From Actinorugispora endophytica (GTDB lineage Bacteria > Actinomycetota > Actinomycetes > Streptosporangiales > Streptosporangiaceae): DNA of 64,000 nt. Numbering within the stretch: the stretch's first letter is position 1; each line of letters begins with the position of its first letter. Made by a program: the position numbers and the translations under genes. The notes under the pieces are model-generated. The model was given only the letters and a program-made list of their open reading frames with translations. It had not been told where the DNA came from and made no database searches. The DNA lies in assembly GCF_004363075.1 (NCBI RefSeq), contig NZ_SNYN01000019.1, positions 1 to 64,000 of the forward strand, given 5' to 3'. Shown piece after piece: positions 36,980 to 46,371 of this stretch.

Positions 36980-39058
36980 ATGAGCACCGAGACGTCCGTT
37001 CCGTTTCCCCGGGTCGCCCCCATGAACCCAGTCGACGCCGCACTACTGGAGACCCTTCTCAAAGAGGCGCCGATCGGCTTCGCCTTCTTCACCCCTGATC
37101 TGTGCTTCCAGCGCGTCAACCGCACACTCGCGACCATCTACGCCCGCTCCGCCGTCGACTGCCACGGCCGAACCCCGTCGGAGGTGCTGGACCCCTCCGA
37201 CGCCGCTGCCCACGAGAGCGCGCTCTCGGCGGTCCTGGCGGGGGAGCCGGTGGTCTACAGCGACCACCACCTCATCGGCGGAACACCGCACCAGCCCGAC
37301 GACGACCGGCACTGGGCGATGTCGTGGTTCCCGGCCTACGGAATCGAGGGCGACATCACCGGAGCAGCGTTGATCGCCGTGGACATCAGCGAGCGCCACA
37401 AGGCGGAGCTGACCCTGCGCCGCAGCGAGGAGCGCTACCGCGCGCTGCTCAAGGCCGGCAACCAGATCGTCTGGGCCGCCGCGCCGGACGGGCGCACGCA
37501 CGAGGACTGCCGCGAGTGGCGCTCCCTCACCGGCCAGTCCGAACAGGAGTACCTGGACGGCGGGTGGCTCGCCGCGGTGCATCCCGACGATCGCGAGCGG
37601 GCCAGGCTCGCCTGGGGCGACGCCGTCGAGGACGGTACGCCCTTCGAGGCCACCCTCCGGATCCGGGTCCGCTCGGGCGAGTACCGGTACTACCGCTCCC
37701 ACGCGGTACCGCTGCTGCGCGGCGAGCAGGTGCTGGAGTGGGTCGGCACGCACGCCGACGTCACCAACCAGCACAACACCGCGGAGGTGCGCCAGCGCCT
37801 GACCCAGCAGCTGGAGAAGGCCGCGATGCGCACGGTCCGGCTGCAGAAGGCCACCGCCGACCTCGCCGAGGCGCTCACGGTCGACCAGGTCGTGCACGTC
37901 ATGACCCAGATCGGGGACACCGCGGTCGGGGTCTACCGCACCGCGGTCGCGCAGCTCGACCGGGAGCGGCTCCGCCTGCACGTGCTCAACCCCGAGAGCA
38001 TCCCCGACGTGCCCGGGGCCCCGCCCCGCGAGATGGGGCTGGAGTTCCTCAGCACGATGACCCTGGCGGTCCGGCAGGGGAAGCCGGTCATCGCGGGTTC
38101 GCCCGAGGCGCTGCTGGAGCTGCTGGACGAGCACGAGAACGCCGCGGCCTACCTCCGGCACGCGGACGAGCGGGCGTGGGTGGCGCTGCCGCTGATGAGC
38201 GCCGGGCGTCCGATCGGGGCGCTGCGGTTCTCCTTCCAGGAGCCCCGCGAGGTCTCCGAGGACGAGAAGACCTTCCTGGAGGCCCTGGCCGGGCAGTGCG
38301 CCCTGGCCCTGGAGCGCGCGCTGCTGTACGAGCGCGAGCACAGCACCGCCGAGGCCCTGCAGAAGAGCCTGCTGCCCGAGGACCTGCCCGAGGTGCAGGG
38401 CATCCGGCTCGCCAAGCTCTACAACCCCGGCACCAAGTACGTGCAGGTCGGCGGCGACTGGTACGACGCGTTCCGGCTGCCCGACGGCAGGATCTCGGGG
38501 GTGCTGGGCGACGTCATGGGCAAGGGGATCAAGGCCGCGACCGGTATGAGCCGGGTGCGCAACGCCCTGCGCGCCCTGGCCTTCAGCATGCCCGAGCCGG
38601 CCGACGTGCTCACCGGTCTGGACAACATGTTCGGGGCCACCGAGAGCGACGACCAGATCACCACGCTGATCTACTTCGTCCTGGAGCCCGGGAGCGGGCA
38701 CGGCTACCTCGCCAACGCGGGGCACCTCCCGCCGCTGCTCATCGCCCCGGACGGGGAGCCCTCACTGCTGGAGACCGACCCCTCGACCCCGCTGGGGATG
38801 CCCCTTCCCAGAGAGCACCACAAATTTTTCGTCCCACCCGGTAACACCCTCGTGCTCTACTCCGATGGACTAGTAGAGAACCGCAGGCGTTCCGCGGGAG
38901 CGGGTCTCGAGGAACTTGTTACCGTAGCGTCGCAAGCACCGGCGGAGGTGGTGGGCGATCCACAGAAAATCCTGAAGTACCTTGTGGAGAGGATGCTCGC
39001 GGGGTATGAGCAGGATGACGACGTAACCCTGCTCGCCGTTCACGTTCCCGCAGCGTGA
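36980..39058 (+). CDS. PAS-PAS-GAF-PP2C (SpoIIE/RsbU-like) protein phosphatase
   Basis: A 692-residue cytosolic signalling protein. There are two PAS domains: about 25-135, beginning ALLETLLKEAPIGFAFFTPD, and about 140-265, with RYRALLKAGNQIVWAAAPDG and the PAC region RVRSGEYRYYRSHAVPLL. A GAF domain follows at about 285-445, then a SpoIIE/PP2C phosphatase domain (LQKSLLPEDLPEVQGIRLAKLY, GGDWYDAFRLPDGRISGVLGDVMGKG, and the acidic metal site DDDVTLL). Such proteins dephosphorylate anti-sigma-antagonists or related targets in response to ligand or redox input. The linker with RSEERYR is a coiled coil. ATG 36980 has GGAGGTG. It lies just upstream of the sigma-factor gene. Confidence 0.92.
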   Translation: MSTETSVPFPRVAPMNPVDAALLETLLKEAPIGFAFFTPDLCFQRVNRTLATIYARSAVDCHGRTPSEVLDPSDAAAHESALSAVLAGEPVVYSDHHLIGGTPHQPDDDRHWAMSWFPAYGIEGDITGAALIAVDISERHKAELTLRRSEERYRALLKAGNQIVWAAAPDGRTHEDCREWRSLTGQSEQEYLDGGWLAAVHPDDRERARLAWGDAVEDGTPFEATLRIRVRSGEYRYYRSHAVPLLRGEQVLEWVGTHADVTNQHNTAEVRQRLTQQLEKAAMRTVRLQKATADLAEALTVDQVVHVMTQIGDTAVGVYRTAVAQLDRERLRLHVLNPESIPDVPGAPPREMGLEFLSTMTLAVRQGKPVIAGSPEALLELLDEHENAAAYLRHADERAWVALPLMSAGRPIGALRFSFQEPREVSEDEKTFLEALAGQCALALERALLYEREHSTAEALQKSLLPEDLPEVQGIRLAKLYNPGTKYVQVGGDWYDAFRLPDGRISGVLGDVMGKGIKAATGMSRVRNALRALAFSMPEPADVLTGLDNMFGATESDDQITTLIYFVLEPGSGHGYLANAGHLPPLLIAPDGEPSLLETDPSTPLGMPLPREHHKFFVPPGNTLVLYSDGLVENRRRSAGAGLEELVTVASQAPAEVVGDPQKILKYLVERMLAGYEQDDDVTLLAVHVPAA

Positions 39059-39129
39059 GCCCGAACCGCGCGAGCAGTCAGCAGTGCGAAGAACCCGTCC
39101 GCCTTGTCTAAGGTGGGAAAAGATCCACA

Positions 39130-39159
39130 GTGGTCCCCGCTCCGCGCGGGGATGATCCG
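39130..39159 (+). repeat. CRISPR I-E repeat-like sequence, copy 1
   Basis: GTGGTCCCCGCTCCGCGCGG followed by GGATGATCCG resembles the actinobacterial type I-E repeat pattern (GTGGTCCCCGC-N4-GCGGGGATGATCCG), with one extra loop base. The CCCCGC/GCGGGG stem and the ATGATCCG end are intact. It is 144 bases from copy 2. Confidence 0.45.
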
Positions 39160-39273
39160 AACCCGTCCATTGAACGTTTCAACCGCGAACCTGTCGGGTC
39201 TGCGGTGAAAATCTTAGTGGGCAGATGTGCCGGAACGCTAGAGAAGGCACATACGCTCGACCAAGAAAACTCA

Positions 39274-39302
39274 GTGGTCCCCGCGCCCGCGGGGTGCTCT
39301 CG
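39274..39302 (+). repeat. CRISPR I-E repeat-like sequence, copy 2
   Basis: GTGGTCCCCGCGCCCGCGGG followed by GTGCTCTCG keeps the first 13 bases of copy 1 and the CCCCGC/GCGGGG stem, but its 3-prime end has diverged. It begins CA like copy 1 (CAGTGGTCCCCGC). Confidence 0.4.
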
Positions 39303-39394
39303 GGCTTGAGCCAGGAAAGCGAAGCACCTTCCTTCCCGACTCCTCGGGTCGTCGAGTCCAGCAATCTCGCCACACGTCCGTTCGAGAGGTGTTT

Positions 39395-41068
<1,674 letters not shown>

Positions 41069-41098
41069 GGGCTGGGCGCCGGAGACGGACGGCGTTGC

Positions 41099-41137
41099 CG
41101 GGCCGACCCCCCGTCTCGTCGAGAGGGGGTCGGCCCG
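41099..41137 (+). terminator. sigA terminator hairpin
   Basis: Perfect 13-base arms (41099-41111, CGGGCCGACCCCC, and 41125-41137) with a 13-base loop, 30 bases after the sigA stop, followed by TTC. Confidence 0.8.
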
Positions 41138-41513
41138 TTCACGTCGGCTCCGGCGGTCGTGTGCCGCTCGCGCGGGTGTGGCGAAGCCCGTGCGTGGCGC
41201 CGTCGGAACTCTGTCTGATGATCCCCTTCACCGGACACCCCCGATGATGCCGTCGAGGGTGTATGACGGGGATAAAAATCGAGACCAGTTCGTGACCTGT
41301 GCGGCGTTCCCGGCCGGGAACGGCGGACGCCGGAGGTTTCCCCCTCCTGGGGCGTCCGCCATGCCGTGTTCCAGGGGTCTTGGGGGCCGGATCCGCGTGG
41401 GCCCTCCGCCGCTCCGCGGTGGGCCGTCCCGAGCGGGTCTCGGAGAGCCGAAAGCCCCCGGCGGCGCGGACCGCGGCGCCTCCCGGGCGCAAAACCCTCT
41501 ACTCTCAGTTGCC
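41138..41513. other. intergenic region with two palindromes upstream of the DUF4034-like pair
   Basis: No gene is supported. A perfect 16-base palindrome (41306-41321, GTTCCC-GGCC-GGGAAC) is immediately followed by a stem of 10 outer pairs (41322-41331 with 41351-41360) and 5 inner pairs. GGATAAAAATCG at 41270-41281 is the most promoter-like patch. Confidence 0.5.
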
Positions 41514-42533
41514 ATGGGGCTTTTCGGACGGCGTGGCCGCGCCGTGAACAAGAACGCCGTCCCCGACTACATCGTCGACCGGACCTGGCATGACATGGCG
41601 CTGGACGTGGGCGTCGAGGCGGTCGGCGAGGGCTACCTCGCCGCCGGGACGGCGCTGTTGGGCGAGACCCGCAAGGACCCGGAGCTGCGGGCCCAGCGGG
41701 TCGAGGCGCTGGGGCGGGCCGCGGTCGGGCGAAGCGACGCGATCGCCGCGCTGCTCACCGAGGAGACCGCCGACGCCGCGGCCGCCGACCTCCTGCTGTG
41801 GCTGGGCCGCACCGTCATCGAGGAGGCCTGGCGGATCCGGGGCGACGGCTGGGCCGACAGCGTCAGCCCGGACCGGTTCAAGCTCTTCCACGCGAACCTG
41901 CTCAACGCCCGCGACCCGCTGCTGGCCGCCGCCGAGCTCAAACCCGAGGACCCGGTGCCGTGGGAGGCGCTGCAGTGGATGGCGCTGGGGCTGGAGCTCG
42001 GCCGCGACGCCAAGGACTCCATCTGGCGGGAGATCGGCAAGCGCGTTCCGACGCTCTTCCCGGCCCACTGGGGGCGGCTGCAGATCCTGAGTGAGAAGTG
42101 GGGCGGCTCGCACGAGGAGATGTTCGCGTTCGCCCGCTCGTCGGTGGAGGCCGCGCCCCACGGGCATCCGCTGACGGCGATGCTGCCCCTGGCGCACGCC
42201 GAGTATCTGCTGTGCGAGCGCCAGCCCCTGCTGGAGCGGCGGTTCTCCCGCGCGTACGTGAGGTTCTCCGTCGCCCACTACGACTCCGGGACCGTCCGGG
42301 AGCTCCAGGCGGCCTCGGACAAGTGGGAGAACGGGATGCTCCCGCACCCCCGCGACCTGGAGGCGCACCACCTGTTCGGCGCGATCCTGGCCGACTGCGG
42401 CGACGACGAGCGCGCCCGCCGCCACCTGGCCGGGGTGGGCGACCGGGTGCACGGCGTCCCGTGGGAGTACATGGGCGGCGGCAGCGCGGGACAGGAGTTC
42501 CACGGGACGCTGGAGCGGCTGCGGCTGGCCTGA
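41514..42533 (+). CDS. DUF4034-like hypothetical protein 1
   Basis: A 339-residue soluble helical protein starting at ATG 41514 (MGLFGRRGRAVNKNAVPDYI). The motif KWGGSHEEMFAFARSSVEAAP with HGHPLTAMLPLAHAEY is the type I associate with DUF4034, but this is from memory. Other conserved patches are DPVPWEALQWMALGLEL, PAHWGRLQILS and HPRDLEAHHLFGAILADC. The repeated helix-turn-helix pairs suggest an alpha-solenoid (TPR-like) scaffold. A paralogue follows 58 bases downstream on the same strand with matching landmarks, so this is a tandem duplication. Function unknown. Confidence 0.75.
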   Translation: MGLFGRRGRAVNKNAVPDYIVDRTWHDMALDVGVEAVGEGYLAAGTALLGETRKDPELRAQRVEALGRAAVGRSDAIAALLTEETADAAAADLLLWLGRTVIEEAWRIRGDGWADSVSPDRFKLFHANLLNARDPLLAAAELKPEDPVPWEALQWMALGLELGRDAKDSIWREIGKRVPTLFPAHWGRLQILSEKWGGSHEEMFAFARSSVEAAPHGHPLTAMLPLAHAEYLLCERQPLLERRFSRAYVRFSVAHYDSGTVRELQAASDKWENGMLPHPRDLEAHHLFGAILADCGDDERARRHLAGVGDRVHGVPWEYMGGGSAGQEFHGTLERLRLA

Positions 42534-42591
42534 TCGGGCGGGACGCGGGGCCGTTCTGCCCGAACGGTTCGGTCGGTACGCTTCTGTGTCC

Positions 42592-43596
42592 ATGGGGCAG
42601 AACGGGCGCGGTGGCGCCGGAGAGACGCGGGATCCCGACGTCGAGAGCATCGTCGTCGGCCGCTGCTGGAACGATCCGGCGCTGGACGCCGGGGTCGACG
42701 CGGTCCGGGAGGGACACCTCACCGCCGGGCTGACCCTGCTCGGGGAGTCGCGCGCCGACCCCGAGCTGCGGGCGCTGTACGTGGGTGCCCTGGGCGACGC
42801 GGCGGTCGGCCGCAGCGGCCGGATCCACGCCCTGCTCACGCGGGACACCGCGAAGGAGGACGCCGCCGACATCCTGCTCTGGCTGGGGCGCACCCTCATC
42901 GACGAGGCGTGGAAGATCCGCGGCGACGGACTGGCCAGGACGGTCGGCCAGGACCGGTTCAAGATGTTCTTCGCGATACTGGCCAGGGCCCGCGACCCGC
43001 TTCTGGCCGCGGCCGAGATCGCCCCCGACGACCCGGTGCCGTGGGAGTGCCTGCAGTGGTTCGCCCTCGGCCTGCAGTTGGACCGCGAGGAGAAGGACCG
43101 CATCTGGCAGCACGTCGTCGAGCGCTGCCCAACTCTGTACCCCGCGCACTGGGGGCGGGTCCAGGTGCTCGCGGCCAAATGGGGCGGCTCGCACGAGGAG
43201 ATGCTGGAGTTCGCGCGCGGTTCGGTGGACCTGGCGCCCCCGGGGCACCCGCTGACCTCGATGATCGCCCTCGCTCACTACGAGAGGGCCGCAGGGGTGA
43301 TCGGAGACCTGGTGGACCGCAAGCGGTTCTTCTCCGCGGTCAGGGCCCCCGCCAGGTACTACGAGGGAGAGGTCGCCGCGGAGCTGCGGACCGCCGCCCA
43401 CAAGTGGTGCGCCGCGCCCGTCGCGCACCCCCGCGACCTGGAGGCGAACCACCTGTTCGGCTGGGCCTTCAACAACACCTCGGACAAGAACCGGGCCCGC
43501 TGGCACCTGTACCAGGTGGGGAACCGGACGCACCCACTGACGTGGGACGATCCGAAGGCCTTCCTGAACGTCCTGCGTGGCCTCGGCCTGGCCTGA
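42592..43596 (+). CDS. DUF4034-like hypothetical protein 2 (tandem paralogue)
   Basis: A 334-residue paralogue of the preceding gene, aligned almost end to end: DPVPWECLQWFALGLQL, PAHWGRVQVLAAKWGGSHEEMLEFAR, PPGHPLTSMIALAHYER and HPRDLEANHLFGWAFNNT. It starts at ATG 42592 (the open frame begins at GTG 42586, two codons earlier). The short gap before it contains CCGTTC-N5-GAACGG (42551-42567), a possible operator. Divergence between the two proteins is substantial, so the duplication is old. Function unknown. Confidence 0.75.
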   Translation: MGQNGRGGAGETRDPDVESIVVGRCWNDPALDAGVDAVREGHLTAGLTLLGESRADPELRALYVGALGDAAVGRSGRIHALLTRDTAKEDAADILLWLGRTLIDEAWKIRGDGLARTVGQDRFKMFFAILARARDPLLAAAEIAPDDPVPWECLQWFALGLQLDREEKDRIWQHVVERCPTLYPAHWGRVQVLAAKWGGSHEEMLEFARGSVDLAPPGHPLTSMIALAHYERAAGVIGDLVDRKRFFSAVRAPARYYEGEVAAELRTAAHKWCAAPVAHPRDLEANHLFGWAFNNTSDKNRARWHLYQVGNRTHPLTWDDPKAFLNVLRGLGLA

Positions 43597-43623
43597 GCGG
43601 GGCCGCGCCCGCCCCGCGGGGGG

Positions 43624-43974
43624 TCATCCCCCCGTGACCGCGAGCACGACGGCCGTCGCCGCCGCCCCGAGCGCGCCCGTGAGGAGGCCGCTCCCCAGCG
43701 CCTTGTCGGTCCGCTGGCCCCTGGCGAACACCAGGCGGAGGCCGACGCCGACCAGGCCGAGGAACAGGACGTGGAACATGATGTGGCCCTCGCCGATCCC
43801 GAGGGCCGACATCAGCGTCATGACCAGCATGGCGCCCAGTCCGCCGAGGTAGTGCAGCACCACCGTGCCGGTCGCGGTCCGGACGGGAGCGCGCGGGGTC
43901 AGCGCGGGCGGGGCGTTGGTGTAGGGATTGGGCGGAGGCGGGATGTTCGGGTTGTAGGGCGCGACGGGGGGCAT
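43624..43974 (-). CDS. small membrane protein
   Basis: A 116-residue protein with a Pro/Asn-rich cytoplasmic N-terminus (MPPVAPYNPNIPPPPNPYTN) and three hydrophobic segments (LHYLGGLGAMLVMTLMSALGIG, HVLFLGLVGVGLRLVFA, LGSGLLTGALGAAATAVVLAV). GAGGTGG lies upstream of ATG 43974. No functional motif is seen. It is convergent with the DUF4034-like genes and separated from yaaA by 40 bases on the same strand, so it may be co-transcribed with yaaA. Confidence 0.7.
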   Translation of the reverse strand: MPPVAPYNPNIPPPPNPYTNAPPALTPRAPVRTATGTVVLHYLGGLGAMLVMTLMSALGIGEGHIMFHVLFLGLVGVGLRLVFARGQRTDKALGSGLLTGALGAAATAVVLAVTGG

Positions 43975-44014
43975 CGGTCACCACCTCGGGCGAGTAGGGG
44001 GACGGGGATCCGGC

Positions 44015-44812
44015 TCATCCGGGTACGACGACGTCCAGCGTGTACGGTCGGCCCCCGCGGGTCGGAGGGGTGAGTTCGACGGTGCGGCCCAGGCCGGTCA
44101 GGGCCTCGGCCAGTTCCCCGGGGGTCGCCGGGGACAGCCCGGCGGCCAGCAGGGAGTGCGCGATCGCCCCCCGGGTGGCCTTGGCCATGTGGCTCACCAC
44201 GGACCGCCGGACCACGCCGTCCACAACGGTCTCGCTCAACACCCGCACCGTGGCGGTGCGCGCGGCGGTCGCGGCGTCGGGGCGGAAGGCCGCGGCATAG
44301 GCGGCCGAGCGGCAGTCCACCACCAGCCGGCCGGCGGCGCGCTTGGTCAGCGCGTCGGTCAGGCGCGCGCGCCAGAACGCGCCCAGGGCGCCCAGCGGCG
44401 GCAGCTTGACTCCCATGGAAAGCCGGTACGGAGGGACGGCGTCGGTGGGCTCCAGGACACCCCACAGGCCGGAGAAGACGAGTACGGACTCGGCTGTCAG
44501 CGCGGCGGAGCCGCCGGCCAGCAGCTCGGGCAGCCGGAGCGCGTCGTAGAGCACCCCGGTGTACAGCTCGGCCGCGGGCAGGGCCGGCGCGGTCCGCAGC
44601 CGCCGGTTCCGCTCGACGGCCGTGGCCTGGCCGGGGGTGAGGCCCAGAACCGCGCGGGCCTCCTCCGGCGGCCGCGCGCAGACCTCCTCCAGCGCCGCCA
44701 GGACGGCCTTTCGCGCGGGGTTGGCCTCGGCCAGCCCCAGCGCCGCCAGGTCCAACGGGGGGCCGCCGCCGGAGGCGGCCTTGCCCTCGGAGGGCGGCAG
44801 GAGGATGAGCAT
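44015..44812 (-). CDS. yaaA: peroxide stress protein YaaA
   Basis: A 265-residue member of the YaaA/DUF328 family, which in Escherichia coli limits intracellular free iron and protects DNA during hydrogen peroxide stress. It opens with the family signature MLILLPPSEGKAASGGG; other landmarks are YTGVLYDALRLPEL, LVFSGLWGVLEPTDAVPPYRLSMG, VDCRSAAYAAAF and SHMAKATRGAIA. The length is normal. The start is unambiguous because the signature begins at the first residue. Divergent from the acetyltransferase gene. Confidence 0.92.
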   Translation of the reverse strand: MLILLPPSEGKAASGGGPPLDLAALGLAEANPARKAVLAALEEVCARPPEEARAVLGLTPGQATAVERNRRLRTAPALPAAELYTGVLYDALRLPELLAGGSAALTAESVLVFSGLWGVLEPTDAVPPYRLSMGVKLPPLGALGAFWRARLTDALTKRAAGRLVVDCRSAAYAAAFRPDAATAARTATVRVLSETVVDGVVRRSVVSHMAKATRGAIAHSLLAAGLSPATPGELAEALTGLGRTVELTPPTRGGRPYTLDVVVPG

Positions 44813-45003
44813 GAGGGGACCTTACGGTGCGACCGTCTCGGAGTCACGATCGTAGTGGAACGGCGCGGGTCTTCCCCGCGGTCCGCTCGAGTGCCTGGTC
44901 GTCGATGTCGATCAGTACGTTGGTCGACGGAAGCGGCTTTCCGCGCGGTACCCGCGAGGCGGCCGGGGAACGGCTTGTCCGAGGGAAACAGGGGGCTCGT
45001 GGC

Positions 45004-45705
45004 GTGACCGACGGTGGTGGCGGGTGGGCGCGGGCGGTGGCGCGGGACTGGCCCGCGCTGGAGGTGGCCGAGCGGTCCGGGTGGCGGCTGGGGTACAGCC
45101 ACGGGGTGACCAAGAGGGCGAACTCGGCGGTCGCGCTGGCGCCCGACGCGGACCCGGACGAGCCCGGGCGGTTCTACCGGGAGCGGGGCCTGAGCGCCGT
45201 CGTCCAGGTGTGGCCGGGTGACGAAGGACTCGACGGGCGGCTCGCCGAGCGGGGCTACCGGGTGGTGGAGCCGAGCCTGGTCCTGGCCCGGGACCTCCCG
45301 GGGCGGCCTGGAAGCGGGACGGGCGCGGTCGTGGTGGGGAAGGGGCCGGAGTACGGCCCCGGCGGGGACGGGACGCGTGAGACCGATGTCACCGCGCGGA
45401 TCATGGCCCGGGCGGGGATGGCGCACGCCGTGCGCGAGGACGGCTCCGCGCGCGGCTGCGCGGCGCTGACGGGGGACCTGATGGGCGTCTACGGCATGGC
45501 CACACGCCCCGACGCGCGCAGGCGCGGGTACGCCTCGCAGATCCTCGCGGCCCTGCTCGGATGGGGTCACGCCAACGGCGCCCGGCGCGCCTACCTGCTC
45601 GTCGTGGCGGCCAACGCGGGGGCGCGGGCGCTGTACGAGGGAGCGGGCTTCGCGGAGGCGGGGCGGTACCACTACCGGGTCCTGGACACCGCTGGTCCGC
45701 GGTGA
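45004..45705 (+). CDS. GNAT family N-acetyltransferase
   Basis: A 233-residue acetyl-CoA-dependent transferase from GTG 45004 (after an AGGGGGCTC site). The acetyl-CoA-binding segment GVYGMATRPDARRRGYASQILAALLGWG shows the R/Q-x-x-G-x-G/A loop, followed by GARRAYLLVVAANAGARALYEGAGFAE. The N-terminal half is atypical and Gly/Arg-rich, probably a degenerate second GNAT fold. The substrate is unknown. The longer open frame (from 44827) would overlap the yaaA promoter and is rejected. Confidence 0.85.
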   Translation: MTDGGGGWARAVARDWPALEVAERSGWRLGYSHGVTKRANSAVALAPDADPDEPGRFYRERGLSAVVQVWPGDEGLDGRLAERGYRVVEPSLVLARDLPGRPGSGTGAVVVGKGPEYGPGGDGTRETDVTARIMARAGMAHAVREDGSARGCAALTGDLMGVYGMATRPDARRRGYASQILAALLGWGHANGARRAYLLVVAANAGARALYEGAGFAEAGRYHYRVLDTAGPR

Positions 45706-45786
45706 CCCCGGGGCCGTGCCCGGCCCTGAACACATCGACGGCGGCCCCTGGGGTGGGGCCGCCGTCGGACGTCTTCCTGGAGAGGG

Positions 45787-46011
45787 CTAACGCTCGCTCG
45801 TGTCCGCCTTCTCCGCGTGGAGCCGGTCGGTCTCGTCGTGGATCTCCACGGCGATCTTGCGAACGGAATCGCCGTGCTGGCGCATGTGGTGAGCGCAGAA
45901 CAGCAGCTCGCCACCGGAGCTGAGAGCCACTCGGACGTACGCCTGGGCGCCGCAACGGTCACAACGGTCAGCAGCCGTCAGCGGCCTGGTGGGGGCAAGA
46001 GTTCCAGTCAC
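45787..46011 (-). CDS. DUF7455-type small protein
   Basis: A 74-residue protein with one CDRC motif and CAHH (LTAADRCDRCGAQAYVR ... LLFCAHHMRQHG), which probably binds one zinc. The same short protein with near-identical core (LTAADRCDRCGAQAY) is found beside type II topoisomerase genes in Streptomyces in my recollection, and here it is divergent from parE. Acidic C-terminus. The function is unknown. Confidence 0.8.
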   Translation of the reverse strand: MTGTLAPTRPLTAADRCDRCGAQAYVRVALSSGGELLFCAHHMRQHGDSVRKIAVEIHDETDRLHAEKADTSER

Positions 46012-46371
46012 TTCGCCTTCCTCAATACTCGGCGTTAGTCACTCAGGACAACATCTAACCGGACGAAGAGCTTCCCGACCAGCTCTTCTGTACGCCGACA
46101 GCGGAATCGGCCTGGTTTGTGACCTACCTCTCTGCTCTGTTCGGTTGTCTGACCCGGGTTCTACCCTGCGACACGTCCCGTTATCCCAGCGGTCCGGAAT
46201 GCGGCCCGGGGCAACTGCGGATACCCTGCAAACCGAACTACTGTGCTATCGCACCCCAAACCGAGCGCGCGTCACCGCTTCCGGCCCACGCGCTCGACCA
46301 TGACCGCCCAGCCCGCCCGTGCCCCCGCACGGCCGTGTGCGCTCGAAACCCCAGATCGCAGGAGAGTCCAC
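46012..46371. other. divergent intergenic region upstream of parE
   Basis: A 360-base gap with no supported gene. It should hold promoters for both the DUF7455 gene and parE. TTCGGT (46139) and TACCCT (46161) with a 16-base gap are a weak candidate pair. The CGCAGGAGAG site before GTG 46372 decides the parE start. Confidence 0.35.

Larger units (their letters stand above)
39059..39394. other. sigA upstream region with CRISPR-repeat-like sequences
   Basis: A 336-base non-coding gap. It contains two sequences resembling type I-E CRISPR repeats (39130-39159 and 39274-39302, listed separately) and AT-rich patches such as AAAATCTTAG near 39210 that could be promoter elements for sigA. No gene is supported. 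Confidence 0.5.

Noticed and set aside
39130-39302. A functional CRISPR array
   Set aside because: Only two divergent repeat-like copies 144 bases apart, no regular spacers, no cas genes. Kept as a finding about repeat-like sequences, not as an array.
46243-46371. Longer N-terminus for ParE
   Set aside because: The added residues are Arg/Pro low complexity; the CAGGAGAG site and GTG 46372 match the expected N-terminal start.
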